This document shows, in pieces, positions 27,901 to 34,900 of a stretch of 64,000 nucleotides of DNA. Below the pieces are notes generated by a model. The model was not told where the DNA came from, ran no database searches, and saw only the letters and a list, made by a program, of their open reading frames with translations. Source of the stretch: Myxocyprinus asiaticus (lineage: Eukaryota > Chordata > Actinopteri > Cypriniformes > Catostomidae); the NCBI RefSeq assembly GCF_019703515.2, contig NC_059382.1, positions 17,661,001 through 17,725,000 of the forward strand, given 5' to 3'. Within the stretch, counting starts at the first letter, position 1. The number at the start of each line of letters is the position of its first letter. Made by a program: the position numbers and the translations under genes.

Positions 27901-28133
27901 TCTGTCGCCTCGTCGTGTTTCCCCTGCTTTGCCATCAGCATCATCTCTTGTATCATCCCGATGCGTCGCTGGTAAGGTGGAGGAGCCCCGCTGCTCCTCA
28001 GTTTATCCCCTGACTTCAACATTAACGAGGTGAGGATGTCGCCCCGCTCTTTCGTGGGTGTCCGTTTCCATCCTGCGCTCGGAGGACTCGCTCCAGCCTC
28101 CTGTCCCGCGGCCTTCGTCTGCTTCGCTCCCAT
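5314..28133 (-). CDS. lrrc75a: lrrc75a, leucine-rich repeat containing 75A (coding exons 1-3; 3' end outside window)
   Basis: Three coding exons on the minus strand: 28133-27879 (255 nt), 21008-20880 (129 nt) and 5426-5314 (113 nt). They join in frame to 165 codons plus two bases. The protein starts MGAKQTK, like mammalian LRRC75A (MG-x-x-QTK), and keeps the family blocks [30 protein letters not shown] and [15 protein letters not shown]. Splice sites are CAG|GTACAA after exon 1, AG|GAT and ACG|GTATAG around exon 2, and AG|GAG and CTG|GTGAGA around exon 3. The human protein continues into an exon carrying the leucine-rich repeats; no matching reading frame occurs between 1 and 5313, so that exon lies further left. 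Introns 1 and 2 are about 6.9 and 15.5 kb and crowded with transposons. The molecular role is poorly known. The family assignment is from memory of the protein and is strong; the paralogue LRRC75B is a less likely alternative. Confidence 0.88.
5695..6128 (+). mobile_element. tRNA-derived SINE, about 430 bp
   Basis: The head resembles a tRNA gene, with an A-box-like TAGCTCAGCGAG near 5703 and a B-box GAGTTCGAATCC at about 5747-5758. A conserved ~350-bp body follows, ending in GGGGAGAAAAGGGGATAAAA plus an A-rich tail. A second copy in the opposite orientation is at 19539-19973. RNA polymerase III transcription is expected for an intact copy. Confidence 0.85.
6164..7494. mobile_element. hAT-like non-autonomous element, TAGGGGTGT...CATCCCTA
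   Basis: The left end TAGGGGTGTAACAATCC is followed by a GATCGATG-rich block; the right end has GGATCGATCC then CATCCCTA. The style is typical of fish hAT elements. No transposase frame survives and no matching 8-bp target duplication was found, so the borders are approximate and the stretch could be two elements. Confidence 0.55.
7578..7768. repeat. cluster of AACCATGGTT palindromes
   Basis: Five variants of ACCATGGTT or ACCATGATT occur between 7580 and 7760, separated by TTTACTACA/TGTAGTA-like spacers. The arrangement is partly self-complementary at several scales and looks like a small palindromic repeat. Confidence 0.6.
8160..8720 (+). repeat. unclassified interspersed repeat, copy 1 (with 42395-42960)
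   Basis: This stretch aligns by eye, with gaps, to 42395-42960. Shared blocks include CATACATTTTTGAAAA-like, GGGTAACCATCAA-like, TTTTTCAAGGT, AACAAAATGTGCCTTTTCA, GAGGGTCTAAAG and TTTGTGGACAAA. No coding frame or terminal inverted repeat is visible. The repeat class is unknown. Confidence 0.6.
8721..9343. other. no gene recognised
   Basis: A/T-rich sequence; it may be a continuation of the repeat at 8160-8720. No exon signals are recognised. Confidence 0.35.
9352..10555. mobile_element. hAT-like element, 1.2 kb, with perfect 8-bp target duplication
   Basis: The ends read TGGGGATGTGC and GCACATCCCTA. They are flanked by perfect 8-bp direct repeats CTTGCATT at 9344-9351 and 10556-10563. No transposase frame remains, so it is non-autonomous or decayed. 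A 20-base T run lies near 10046-10070. Confidence 0.85.
10564..12009. other. no gene recognised (lrrc75a intron 2)
   Basis: Short frames at 10941-11239 and 11379-11621 have no recognisable homology and no splice context. A GGGATGG/CCATCCC pair around 10935-11056 hints at another decayed element. Confidence 0.4.
12010..12185. repeat. TA microsatellite with embedded unique block
   Basis: Long TA runs at about 12010-12070, 12101-12126 and 12168-12182. The intervening unique sequence at 12071-12168 is repeated in reverse orientation at 15921-16022. Confidence 0.9.
12518..12810 (-). mobile_element. LTR element fragment: one LTR plus 60 bp of leader with primer-binding-like site
   Basis: On the minus strand the LTR runs from TGTGACGAGG (12810) to CCTTGTTACA (12578), 233 bp, followed by TTGGTGCCGAAGCCCGG and a leader of about 60 bp that matches the start of the 45356 element's interior. 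The right border cuts into a LINE fragment at about 12811. No target duplication was found, so the copy is probably truncated. Confidence 0.8.
12811..14210 (+). pseudogene. non-LTR retrotransposon (LINE) reverse transcriptase remnant
   Basis: Fragments in several frames match one continuous LINE RT. In order: [20 protein letters not shown] (about 12980), REFMESI-type block to [13 protein letters not shown] (about 13160), [19 protein letters not shown] (about 13550), FADD-type [11 protein letters not shown] (13740), then [13 protein letters not shown] and [19 protein letters not shown] (about 13845-13960), and [12 protein letters not shown] near 14160. Frameshifts and stops at about 12900, 13285, 13400 and 13620, plus a missing thumb segment, make it dead. 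The endonuclease and 5' end are lost at the LTR junction. The clade was not assigned. Confidence 0.85.
14206..14300. repeat. GTCT/ATCT tetranucleotide microsatellite
   Basis: TCTG units pass into about eleven TCTA units and then an imperfect tail. It directly follows the LINE remnant and may have grown from its 3' tail. Confidence 0.9.
14301..15920. other. no gene recognised (lrrc75a intron 2)
   Basis: No exon or repeat family is identified. The sequence 14870-14900 (TTTACATTTAGTCATTTAGCAGA) resembles a common fish repeat but is too short to classify. Confidence 0.4.
15921..16022. repeat. inverted copy of 12071-12168
   Basis: It reads as the reverse complement of 12071-12168: ACTGCATATGCATATTACTG, a TA run, then GCTGAATAAATGTTTATATA. 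Differences are confined mainly to TA run length and one or two bases. Confidence 0.9.
16036..17469 (-). mobile_element. Tc1/mariner element, decayed, interrupted by a solo LTR
   Basis: Transposase remains on the minus strand: an N-terminal HTH part ([20 protein letters not shown] to about 16881) and a C-terminal DDE part ([17 protein letters not shown] to 16191). The right terminus CTGCCAGTG (to 17469) and left interior GGAATAATGTACATATTTTG are partly complementary, but the outermost left bases are replaced by TA repeat. After removing the LTR only about 670 bp of coding region remain, against about 1 kb in the family, so an internal deletion is also present. Confidence 0.85.
16409..16656 (-). 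mobile_element. solo LTR with 5-bp target duplication
   Basis: A 248-bp LTR of the same family as 45356-45615, in minus orientation, begins TGTAACAG and ends CTCGTCACA on the plus strand. It is flanked by 5-bp direct repeats ATCCA at 16404-16408 and 16657-16661. It splits the Tc1 transposase, so it is younger than that element. Confidence 0.92.
17468..17700. repeat. GT and TA microsatellites
   Basis: A GT run at about 17468-17492 passes into a TATATACACAC segment. After roughly 120 bp of A/T-rich DNA comes a TA run at about 17668-17698. Confidence 0.9.
18050..19180 (+). pseudogene. L2/CR1-type LINE, 5'-truncated, with 3' tail
   Basis: The reverse transcriptase C-terminal half begins at the catalytic box, here FAED rather than FADD, and continues through [48 protein letters not shown] and [15 protein letters not shown] to about 18740. 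A frameshift near 18125 splits the box from the rest. The 3' end (ATTCCTTGTATGTG to GGCAATAAAGCTCATTCTG, near 19170) is the typical L2-type tail with short TGATTC-like repeats. A TA microsatellite (about 18931-18980) has expanded in the 3'UTR. Confidence 0.87.
19539..19973 (-). mobile_element. tRNA-derived SINE, reverse-orientation copy
   Basis: Reverse-complement counterpart of 5695-6128. It starts with the TTTTTATCCCCTTTTTTCTC tail and ends with the tRNA-like head GCTCAGTGGTAAAATACGC. A short duplicated CGAACTAG near the B box (about 19904-19922) suggests local slippage. Confidence 0.85.
20181..20540. mobile_element. hAT-type MITE, 360 bp, with perfect 8-bp target duplication
   Basis: The termini CAGGGGTGGGGAAC and GTTCCCCACCCCTG are perfect inverted repeats. 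They are flanked by ATTTAAAG at 20173-20180 and 20541-20548. The right duplication overlaps the start of the palindromic GATAGTTCA repeat. Confidence 0.9.
20541..20850. repeat. palindromic MITE-like repeat, copy 2
   Basis: It begins ATTTAAAGGATAGTTCAAC and ends GGGTGGACTATCGCTTTAAA, with imperfect arms folding on TGTTCCATGG and CCATGGAACA. It lies about 30 bp from lrrc75a exon 2 on the downstream side of that exon. Confidence 0.7.
20880..21008 (-). CDS. lrrc75a: lrrc75a coding exon 2
   Basis: Forty-three codons, phase 0 at both ends, bounded by a TTTTTCTCAG acceptor and a GTATAG donor. It encodes a nearly invariant block ([11 protein letters not shown] to [12 protein letters not shown]) that matches mammalian LRRC75A almost residue for residue. 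The exon is too short to show as a long open frame. It sits directly left of a cluster of small repeats at 20181-20850. Confidence 0.9.
21009..22898. other. no gene recognised (lrrc75a intron 1)
   Basis: Unassigned A/T-rich DNA with an AAAT microsatellite at about 22747-22792. No exon or RNA gene is recognised. Confidence 0.4.
22899..23505. mobile_element. MITE-like element with GTGTCTCGTTTGGAAGG ends
   Basis: The left end GTGTCTCGTTTGGAAGG and right end CCTTCCAAACGAGACAC are perfect 17-bp inverted repeats. Internal sequence also has CTCGTTTAAACGAG and paired GAGACA blocks. A target duplication was not resolved. The interior has no transposase-like frame. Confidence 0.75.
24076..24297. mobile_element. 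fold-back LTR insertion: two LTR 5' ends head to head, 5-bp target duplication
   Basis: The left half (24076-24183) is the 5' part of the LTR family found at 45356. From about 24184 the sequence is antisense LTR, ending CTCATCACA at 24297. Both outer ends are therefore LTR 5' (TGTGACGAGG-type) ends. Direct repeats AGCTC at 24071-24075 and 24298-24302 flank the unit. The antisense half lacks about 40 bp present in the sense half. Confidence 0.85.
25035..26592 (-). mobile_element. Tc1-like transposon, nearly full length, 1.56 kb, broken transposase
   Basis: Terminal inverted repeats CACTGATCAAAAAAATTAAG (left) and its near-complement at the right end, with TA duplications at 25033-25034 and 26593-26594. 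On the minus strand the transposase starts [20 protein letters not shown] at about 26294. It has a homeodomain-like HTH pair, then DESRF (near 25855), LVQDNARP (near 25575) and [12 protein letters not shown] (near 25500), the three DDE positions. Frameshifts and stops near 25950, 25800 and 25575 disable it. It interrupts an older element whose flanks (GTGGGTTTCCATCC and GAATGGAAACG) remain on either side. Confidence 0.9.
26595..27260. repeat. probable older MITE/DNA element interrupted by the Tc1 insertion
   Basis: The sequence on both sides of the Tc1 insertion joins as GGTTTCCATCCAACTA with TTTTTATGCACATTTTG. Related motifs (TGGAAACG, TATTCGCAAA, GTGCATTA) recur to about 26765. The right edge is not defined and no transposase was identified. 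Confidence 0.4.
27879..28133 (-). CDS. lrrc75a: lrrc75a coding exon 1
   Basis: Eighty-five codons from ATG at 28133 to a CAG|GTACAA donor at 27879. The N-terminus has Met-Gly, a possible myristoylation context, although this is inferred from sequence only. A low-complexity Gly/Ala/Ser/Pro stretch is followed by the conserved block around [17 protein letters not shown] and a helical segment ending LKTLRQ. The reading frame runs past the donor to a stop near 27801, but the splice is required to join exon 2 (DLGMES). Confidence 0.9.
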
Positions 28134-28600
28134 ATTTGGTTATAGAAGCTCAAAGAGCCTCCCGACTGGGCATACTTTCAAAATGCGTTCACATTAATAA
28201 GAACAGCAAACGGAGACAACTTTTTGAAGTCTTTTACGTTGCATATGAGATTACATTTGTGTTGACGCGTTATCGCTCCTGTAAAGTTTGCTTGTGACAA
28301 ACTGTGTTTACGTTGTGGGCGTTCGGACCGTAAAGCTCTGCACAGCTAAAGGTATATAACAGATCGCAGGTGTCTCCTGACGTGTTTTAACAATTGACGT
28401 TCTTTTGAACTTGACACGGTGTCTGAAAACGCGGCGCTCCTGCGCGTGACTCTGACGCAAAGCAACGCTAAAGACGTTCTTCTAGTGCTTGTTTATATAG
28501 TAAAACAATGTAAAACAGCGCGAAAGGATGCGAAAGCGCGTTCAGGGCGAACGGCCCCTGAAAGTGTAATTTCGCGACAATTATGTGCTCACCTTACACC
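28134..28600 (-). promoter_or_regulatory. probable lrrc75a promoter/5'UTR region
   Basis: The stretch just upstream of the lrrc75a start codon is richer in CpG than its surroundings, especially 28400-28560. On the minus strand there is a TATA-like TTATATACC around 28349-28357, about 220 bp from the ATG. The transcription start cannot be set from sequence alone, so this is a positional inference. Confidence 0.4.
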
Positions 28601-29950
28601 TGTCATCTCACAGCTGATACAGACAATAAACTTACATCTAGATGAATATGCATTTATGAAATAAATTAATAAACACTTGCACTGTGCGAAATTTTAGTAA
28701 ACGTCTGAATTTGCTAACAAAATCTGTAACAAAGTGCTCACTCAATTTCCTGGAGAATTAGCGTCCAACATTTACATTTTACATCACTCGCGCCTGACGC
28801 ATGTCACGCACATTGTTTAGCTTACTTTTAGAAACTATCGGTTCCGGATGCGTATTTAGTTGTATAATAAAATAATGTGTATATTATGTAAACTATGCAA
28901 CAACTAGCATCCCAGCCCAATTAGGTCAAATCTCCATTACCCTATGTATCTATTTTTGTGGGAAAACTCCAGTAATCCTCAATCCCCTCAAGTAGGGAAG
29001 AGATCAGATGATGCCTGCGGCATGACCGCAAATTAGGAACAACAGTCCCGTAAACCTTCAAAAACTCTGACAGTCCCGTTCAACATAAAATTACAGCACG
29101 ATCTTGCAGGAGCAGGTTGGGTTTTACGCCCGTATTTGTGTTTCAGTCGTTGACTGGCCGTGTTAAGAGAGTACAGTTCCTCAGCATTCTCTCTACATTC
29201 GCCATAAAGGTTTCTTGATGAGTTTAGTCGACGAGCAGTACTGCTGTGAACAAGGGCATGCAAATATTTCGTCCTCCGTGACTATTTTCCAACCCGCACA
29301 AGTCATCCCAATATTTCCATACACCGCAGCCCGTTGAAACATGAGTGTTCACTGCTGAAACGTGTCAAGTCGAATTAAATCCTCACGTTCCCTTTTAAGT
29401 CCTCTCCCCAGGTGTGTTCCGTCTGAGGGTTGGGTGTGTTCAGAAGAGGCCGGATGTTTTTATTTATTTATTTGACGGAGCACGAACGATTTCTGATGGA
29501 GCGGGTCTCGACACAGGCTCGGTGGGGAGGGGTGGAGCGGTCTGCAACATCCTCCGCTTGTGTTTCATGTGGGACTCGTTCAGTTCTGCACCACACATAA
29601 TATGGACATTTCAACACTTATAAAGAAAATGAGACAGTTATTCACATATTCCGTCCATTTTAGACGCCAGACAGCATATGTGTCGTCACAGACTCTCCTA
29701 AAGTCTTATTTTTTCTTATCACTGACTTGTCCACTACGTTGTCAGTAGGCTAGTGTAGCCATTTCTTTGCTGACATCTGGTGTTTAACAAATGGTATGTC
29801 ATGTTGGGGAAGCTGGACCTCAGCTGTTTTTGTGTTAATAGTGCAGCATTGGTTCTTGCTACTTAAATGTTTTATAAGATCCTAATTTGCGCTAAACAAA
29901 AAGCTAGACGCAGCGCCACGAATTGTACATAACGCGTGTCCCGAGACGCG
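28601..29950. other. upstream of lrrc75a; no gene recognised
   Basis: Intergenic DNA between the divergent side of lrrc75a and the 3' side of poldip2. A GC-richer patch at 29400-29560 could be regulatory or a noncoding first exon, but nothing in the sequence decides this. Confidence 0.4.
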
Positions 29951-29956
29951 TTTTTA

Positions 29957-31080
29957 AAGGGTTAGTTCACCCCAAAATGTAAATTTTCTCATCATTTACT
30001 CCCCCTCATGCCATCCCAGATATATGACTGAACACAAAGAACTTCAGAATATCTTAGCTCTGTAGGTCCATACAATGCAAGTGAATGGAGGCCAAAACTT
30101 TGAAGCATAAAAGTAATCCATGACCCCGTTTACACCTGGTATTAAGATGTGTCTTGAGTGATCTGATCACATGTGGTCAGGTAAGTCACATGGCTGTTTA
30201 CACCTGGTTGCTTAAATGCATCCCCTGTGACCACTTGTGTTCGGATTTGGAGGGGGATCTCTGATTTCATGATGACATACATCAGTCAAAAAAGACTTTA
30301 TAAGTAGTGTTATGAACATACTGACGGGGCCCCCCACACAGAGTTTTGTTTAGGGTCCCCAAAAGGCTAGCACCAGCACGGTTTCAGACACACTGAAGAA
30401 GATCCATCATGTTCTGGTGCTAGTGTATGTAGCTGTTTTTAGAAATGGTCATTTCCTTTTGAAGCCGCTCGTAACCGGCAAAGTTTAAACTTTTGTATTA
30501 GCACAGCGGTTGATTGACAGGTGAGGAGTGGTGCTTCACTGCTGTCCGGGACACACACAGGGCGGATTAGTGTTTACATCTAAAATCCGATGTGGTCACA
30601 TGCATTTTTGACCATCTTTGTTAGTTGTTTTTGTGATCAGATCACAAATGTTTTAGACCCCGTTTAGACCTGTGTTTAGCACTGACCACTTTGATCACCC
30701 GAAATGAATCTTAATACCAGGTGTGAATAGGGTTCATAAGACTCTAGTGATTTCAATATCATGTCTTCTGAAGAAATCTCATCAGTTTTGGGTGGGAACA
30801 GAACAAAATATAACCCCTTTCTCTCTATAAATCTTGAAATCAGCAGTTTCCTTGGCGATCATGAGTTCAAGCTCGATTACACTTCCTAGCGCCATCTAGC
30901 GCTCTGCACGTGCGTCAAGCACTAGGAAGTGTAATCGAGCTTGAACTCATGATAGTGCCAAGAGACTGCAATGGCAAGATGTACAGTGAAAAAGGAGTTA
31001 TTTTTCGGTCTGTTCTCACTTAAACAAATGCAGTGGATTGAGCTTAATTTGTATTGAACCTGGAATATTCCTTTAAAGTT
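29957..31080. repeat. composite of MITEs, including one bordered by TTTACACCTGGTATTAAGA
   Basis: The outer repeat starts GGTTAGTTCACCCC (29957). Inside it, 30122-30736 begins CCCCGTTTACACCTGG and ends ACCAGGTGTGAATAGGGTT, a clear inverted pair. The right part contains the perfect hairpin at 30858-30953, and the segment closes with GAACCTGGAATATTCC. The same terminal style as the last part recurs near 51190. Confidence 0.6.
30858..30953. repeat. perfect 32-bp inverted repeat with 32-nt loop
   Basis: The left arm 30858-30889 (ATCATGAGTTCAAGCTCGAT...) is exactly complementary to 30922-30953. The loop contains GCGCCATCTAGCGC, itself palindromic. Transcribed RNA would form a long perfect stem. 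It lies in intergenic repeat DNA 3' of poldip2. Confidence 0.95.
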
Positions 31081-31165
31081 CTGTAATTGTAGAGAATTTC
31101 AGCTGCAATTATAGAACCATATCACTCACAATGTATAAAAGACAACAGCAACTTGAAAATGTCAT

Positions 31166-31171
31166 TTTATT
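31166..31171 (-). terminator. candidate poldip2 polyadenylation signal
   Basis: AATAAA on the minus strand about 745 nt past the poldip2 stop. A second AATAAA overlaps the stop codon itself (31912-31917) and is too close to be the likely used site. No cleavage evidence is available. Confidence 0.3.
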
Positions 31172-31915
31172 TATGCTTTTACAAACTTATTTACAATAAA
31201 CAGTGAAGCAGTTCATCATTCATCAGTTTAATCCTAATGTATGATCAACGGTTGGTTTCAAGATGACGATATCGAATACAGTTTTAGCCCACTATAGGCT
31301 CTTAGTCAAACCACATTTCAGTGAGAAGTGGCCGAGTTTGGCATGGCTTCATAATAATCTTTGCAGCAATTCATAATCTGACAATTTGTACTTGGAGAAA
31401 ACATGTAATGTTCACCCCTGGGATAAACAGACCATCTCCTCCAGGACATAAGATTAGCCTAAACTAGATTTCAATGCAGCTCAAGCTAACCAATGTCTGA
31501 ATTTAGTGAGGTAAATTAACTGACTATAATCCTAAATAAGCTTGAATAACTCTCATATGCTTATTCCATTGACGAATACAGTAGCCCAAATAAATAGAAG
31601 AAAAAAAAAAAAAAAATCACATTAATAATACAGCCTTTCCTGTTGTGAGGGTTTGGAAGAAAGTTAGCCGCCCCCATCTTGATTCTTACCAGACTACTTG
31701 CATCAAACCATATGGTATTTTTTACTGCTTTTTCTTTTGTTCTTTTAAAATACAGCTGCTTACAAACCTCCTGTGCTGCAGTTAAAGTCAGGCTGGATGA
31801 TGTTTTGCTAAAACCATTATACTGTATATTTAAGGAGCACTAAGGAAGGTAAATCTCCAAAGAAACAGCCTGGAAGGGACACTGAGCTGTGGTAAGTCCT
31901 TTAGGAGCAAGTTTA

Positions 31916-34900
31916 TTACAAGGGATAGCCAGTGGGGGGAGCTTTGTCATACTTATTGCTCTCTAATGAAAAAGGTGGAATGCGCACATCAAAGTGTGAG
32001 CCATTTGTCCTCTCAAAACAGAATGTCCCCCTAAACAAGAAAACAGTACAAAACATATTCATTTCTCATTATATGAGCAAGGCTATTAAAAATATTGATA
32101 TAATGATCAATGATTGATAGATGTGTCTTGTGGATCAATTGGTCAGTCCACACATTTTTAGAAAAATTGCAGCTCATACAGTAAAGGCTGGCATGTTTTT
32201 AAACTCACCACATGTGTCCACTGGGTGCTTGAAGTGAAACATGACTGCTGTACTGAAAGGCCGGCTGTTCTCTTGACAAAACTGGCTCCTGTTACGATAA
32301 CGAAGGTTTGTATTCAGGAATCAAACCTTATATCCATAATTCTTAATAGGTCTTATGTTTATGCATATTAACAACATTCAAGCTGTTACTCACCTTGCCA
32401 ACCACTCCTCTGCCACGGACTGTTTCCAGAGTCCCTGAGAGACTGAAGATCCTCCAGTGTCTTTCCCGGAGTTGAACCACCTCATTGCCCAGGTTCTCCA
32501 AACGAATGCAATATCTCCACTGAGGTAAAACATCAGCATATTATCTCCATGTCATCCAAGGACATGTTTAAAATATTTTTCTTTGCAGCGAGCTATTTTG
32601 CCCTACAAAGCCAAAGCGCAGTAACAACCGCAACACTGAAACAAACACCCTGTCTATACTGGACGCGAGCGTCGGGTCACGTCAAAAGCAAGTAGAAGAT
32701 GCTGTCTACACTGGAGGCGTTGCGCTGTGCCCGCCCACTGGACAGATGTTTATCTGTTAACTGTTTGGCAAAATTCTTTACTTGCTATAATGCTTTGATA
32801 TGTCCAATCATAGGGTTGTTGAAGCTTATATTGCTTATGTTTTTATGAATCAAACAATACTTGTGTGTAAACCGATCACAATGTATCTACATTCTCCGGT
32901 GAATTTACTGTAACATGATTACTAATATTCATGACTTCTGAGTATTTTATAACATTACTTACTGACCTTTTAGCAGATTGTATGTTTACAAGTCTGTTAT
33001 CTATAGGTACAAGTTACTACAAGGTAGTTTCCAATGGAATGTATAATCATCTCGATTGTTTAAAATGCACCGATTTCATAGTACATAGAAATCTGTTTAG
33101 TGTGTCAACATGTATCTATTACAACTTTATTGTAATTTTTATATTGCATATTTCGGCATATTATTTTCATGTTTAATAAAGTATATTTCATCCCCATCAT
33201 TATTAAATCCTCATTTTATGTTTTTAGTTTACAGTATTATTGTGTGCAGTGCACAGACATACTATTGTAGTATTACGGTTTTACTTGCATTATCAACTGA
33301 GGCTGTACAATATAATCTAAAATAATGAAGTCTTCCATTGAACTCGTATCAGCCATATCACAAGTTATACATTTTAAATTGATAAGTCTAGTACATTACA
33401 AACATTAATAGTAGATAAAACACTTGAATGATCATATTAAAATATACTTGTAACTGGTGGTGGTCCAGTGTAGAAAGGGTGTGAGAAAATGGCTTAGAAG
33501 TTTTTTGATTGTCCAGCCGTGTGAATTGTTAAAAAAAAAAAAAAAAAAAAAGTGTCACTCTGTTTTCTCTGAATCTGAGCTGAACACATCTGTCACTGTA
33601 CAGATCATAGTCTAAGACAGGGGTTTTCAAACTTTTTGATGCCAAGGACCCCTGAATATGATGATCTTGCAAGGAACCCCCTTCCTAAAATAAAAAAGGC
33701 TGCTATACACTCACCGACCACTTTATTAGGTACACCTGTATAACTACATATTCATGCGATTATCTAATCAGCCAATAGTGTGGCAGCAGTGCAATGTATA
33801 CAATCATGCAGATACAGGTCAGGAGCTTCAGTTAATGTTCACATTAACCAACAGAATGGGGAAAAAAAATCTCAGTGATTTCGACCGTGGCATGATTGCT
33901 GGTAACAGATGGGCTGGTTTGAGTATTTCTGTAACTGCTGATCTCCTGAGATTTTCATGCACTACAGTCTATAGAATTTACTCAGAATGGTGCCAAAAAC
34001 AAAAAAACATCCAGTGAGCGGCAGTTCTGTGGATCGAAATGCCTTGTTGATGAGAGAGGTCAACATTAACCATAGCTCATGACCCGTATTTGCATGATTT
34101 TATGCACTGTACTGCTCCCACACGATTGGCTGATTAGATAATTGCATGAATAAGCAGGTGTCACTGAGTGTATATTTTCACATACTATAAAAGACCCATT
34201 TTTTGAAATTGTAAAAATAAAACATTTGTAAGAGAAAAATTGTAAATGTGATATTATAATGACAACGTTTTGTGCAAAATTAAATTATTAACATTTATAT
34301 TGTCATTATACTCAAGTTAAAAGAAATTACTTTATAATTATTTATTATATTATCTAGAAAATATTTAATTTGTATTAAGACAACGCACACCTTTTTTCTA
34401 CTTAATATTAGATGTATAAACCTAGTATTTACAAGTCAACCTAGTCTTTAACATCAAATTCAGTAAAAGGTTTCTTTTTATTTTTTTATATTATTTTTTT
34501 CCTAAAAATTTCTGCACACCCCCTAGCACCCACTTGTGGCCCACTGGGGGTCCCCGGACCCCAGTTTGAAAACCCCTGGCTATGTTCAGACTGTCAGTCC
34601 AAATCCGATTTTTTGTGTCTCTGATCGGAATCTGATCTTCATGATTGACTGTTCACACTGCATATCACAACTGATCAGATCCAATTTGTGTGTCCCGTTG
34701 CTAACTTAAATTTTTTGCATATCTGTATTGGTTGCTATAACAATGACATTGTGTCAGTATGCAAAAAAAAACATCATGGAGAGGCATGGAACAGAGATTT
34801 TAGCTTATAACATGGCAATGTGTTGCTGCGGCACCGGACTACGCCTTACGAGGCAGCAGCAGAGACAGAGGAGGCTGGCATGCGGCCGTCTCCACCAGTA

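Noticed and set aside
29033..29263. 76-codon minus-strand open frame upstream of lrrc75a
   Set aside because: No family recognised and no promoter or splice support; could be 5' noncoding sequence.
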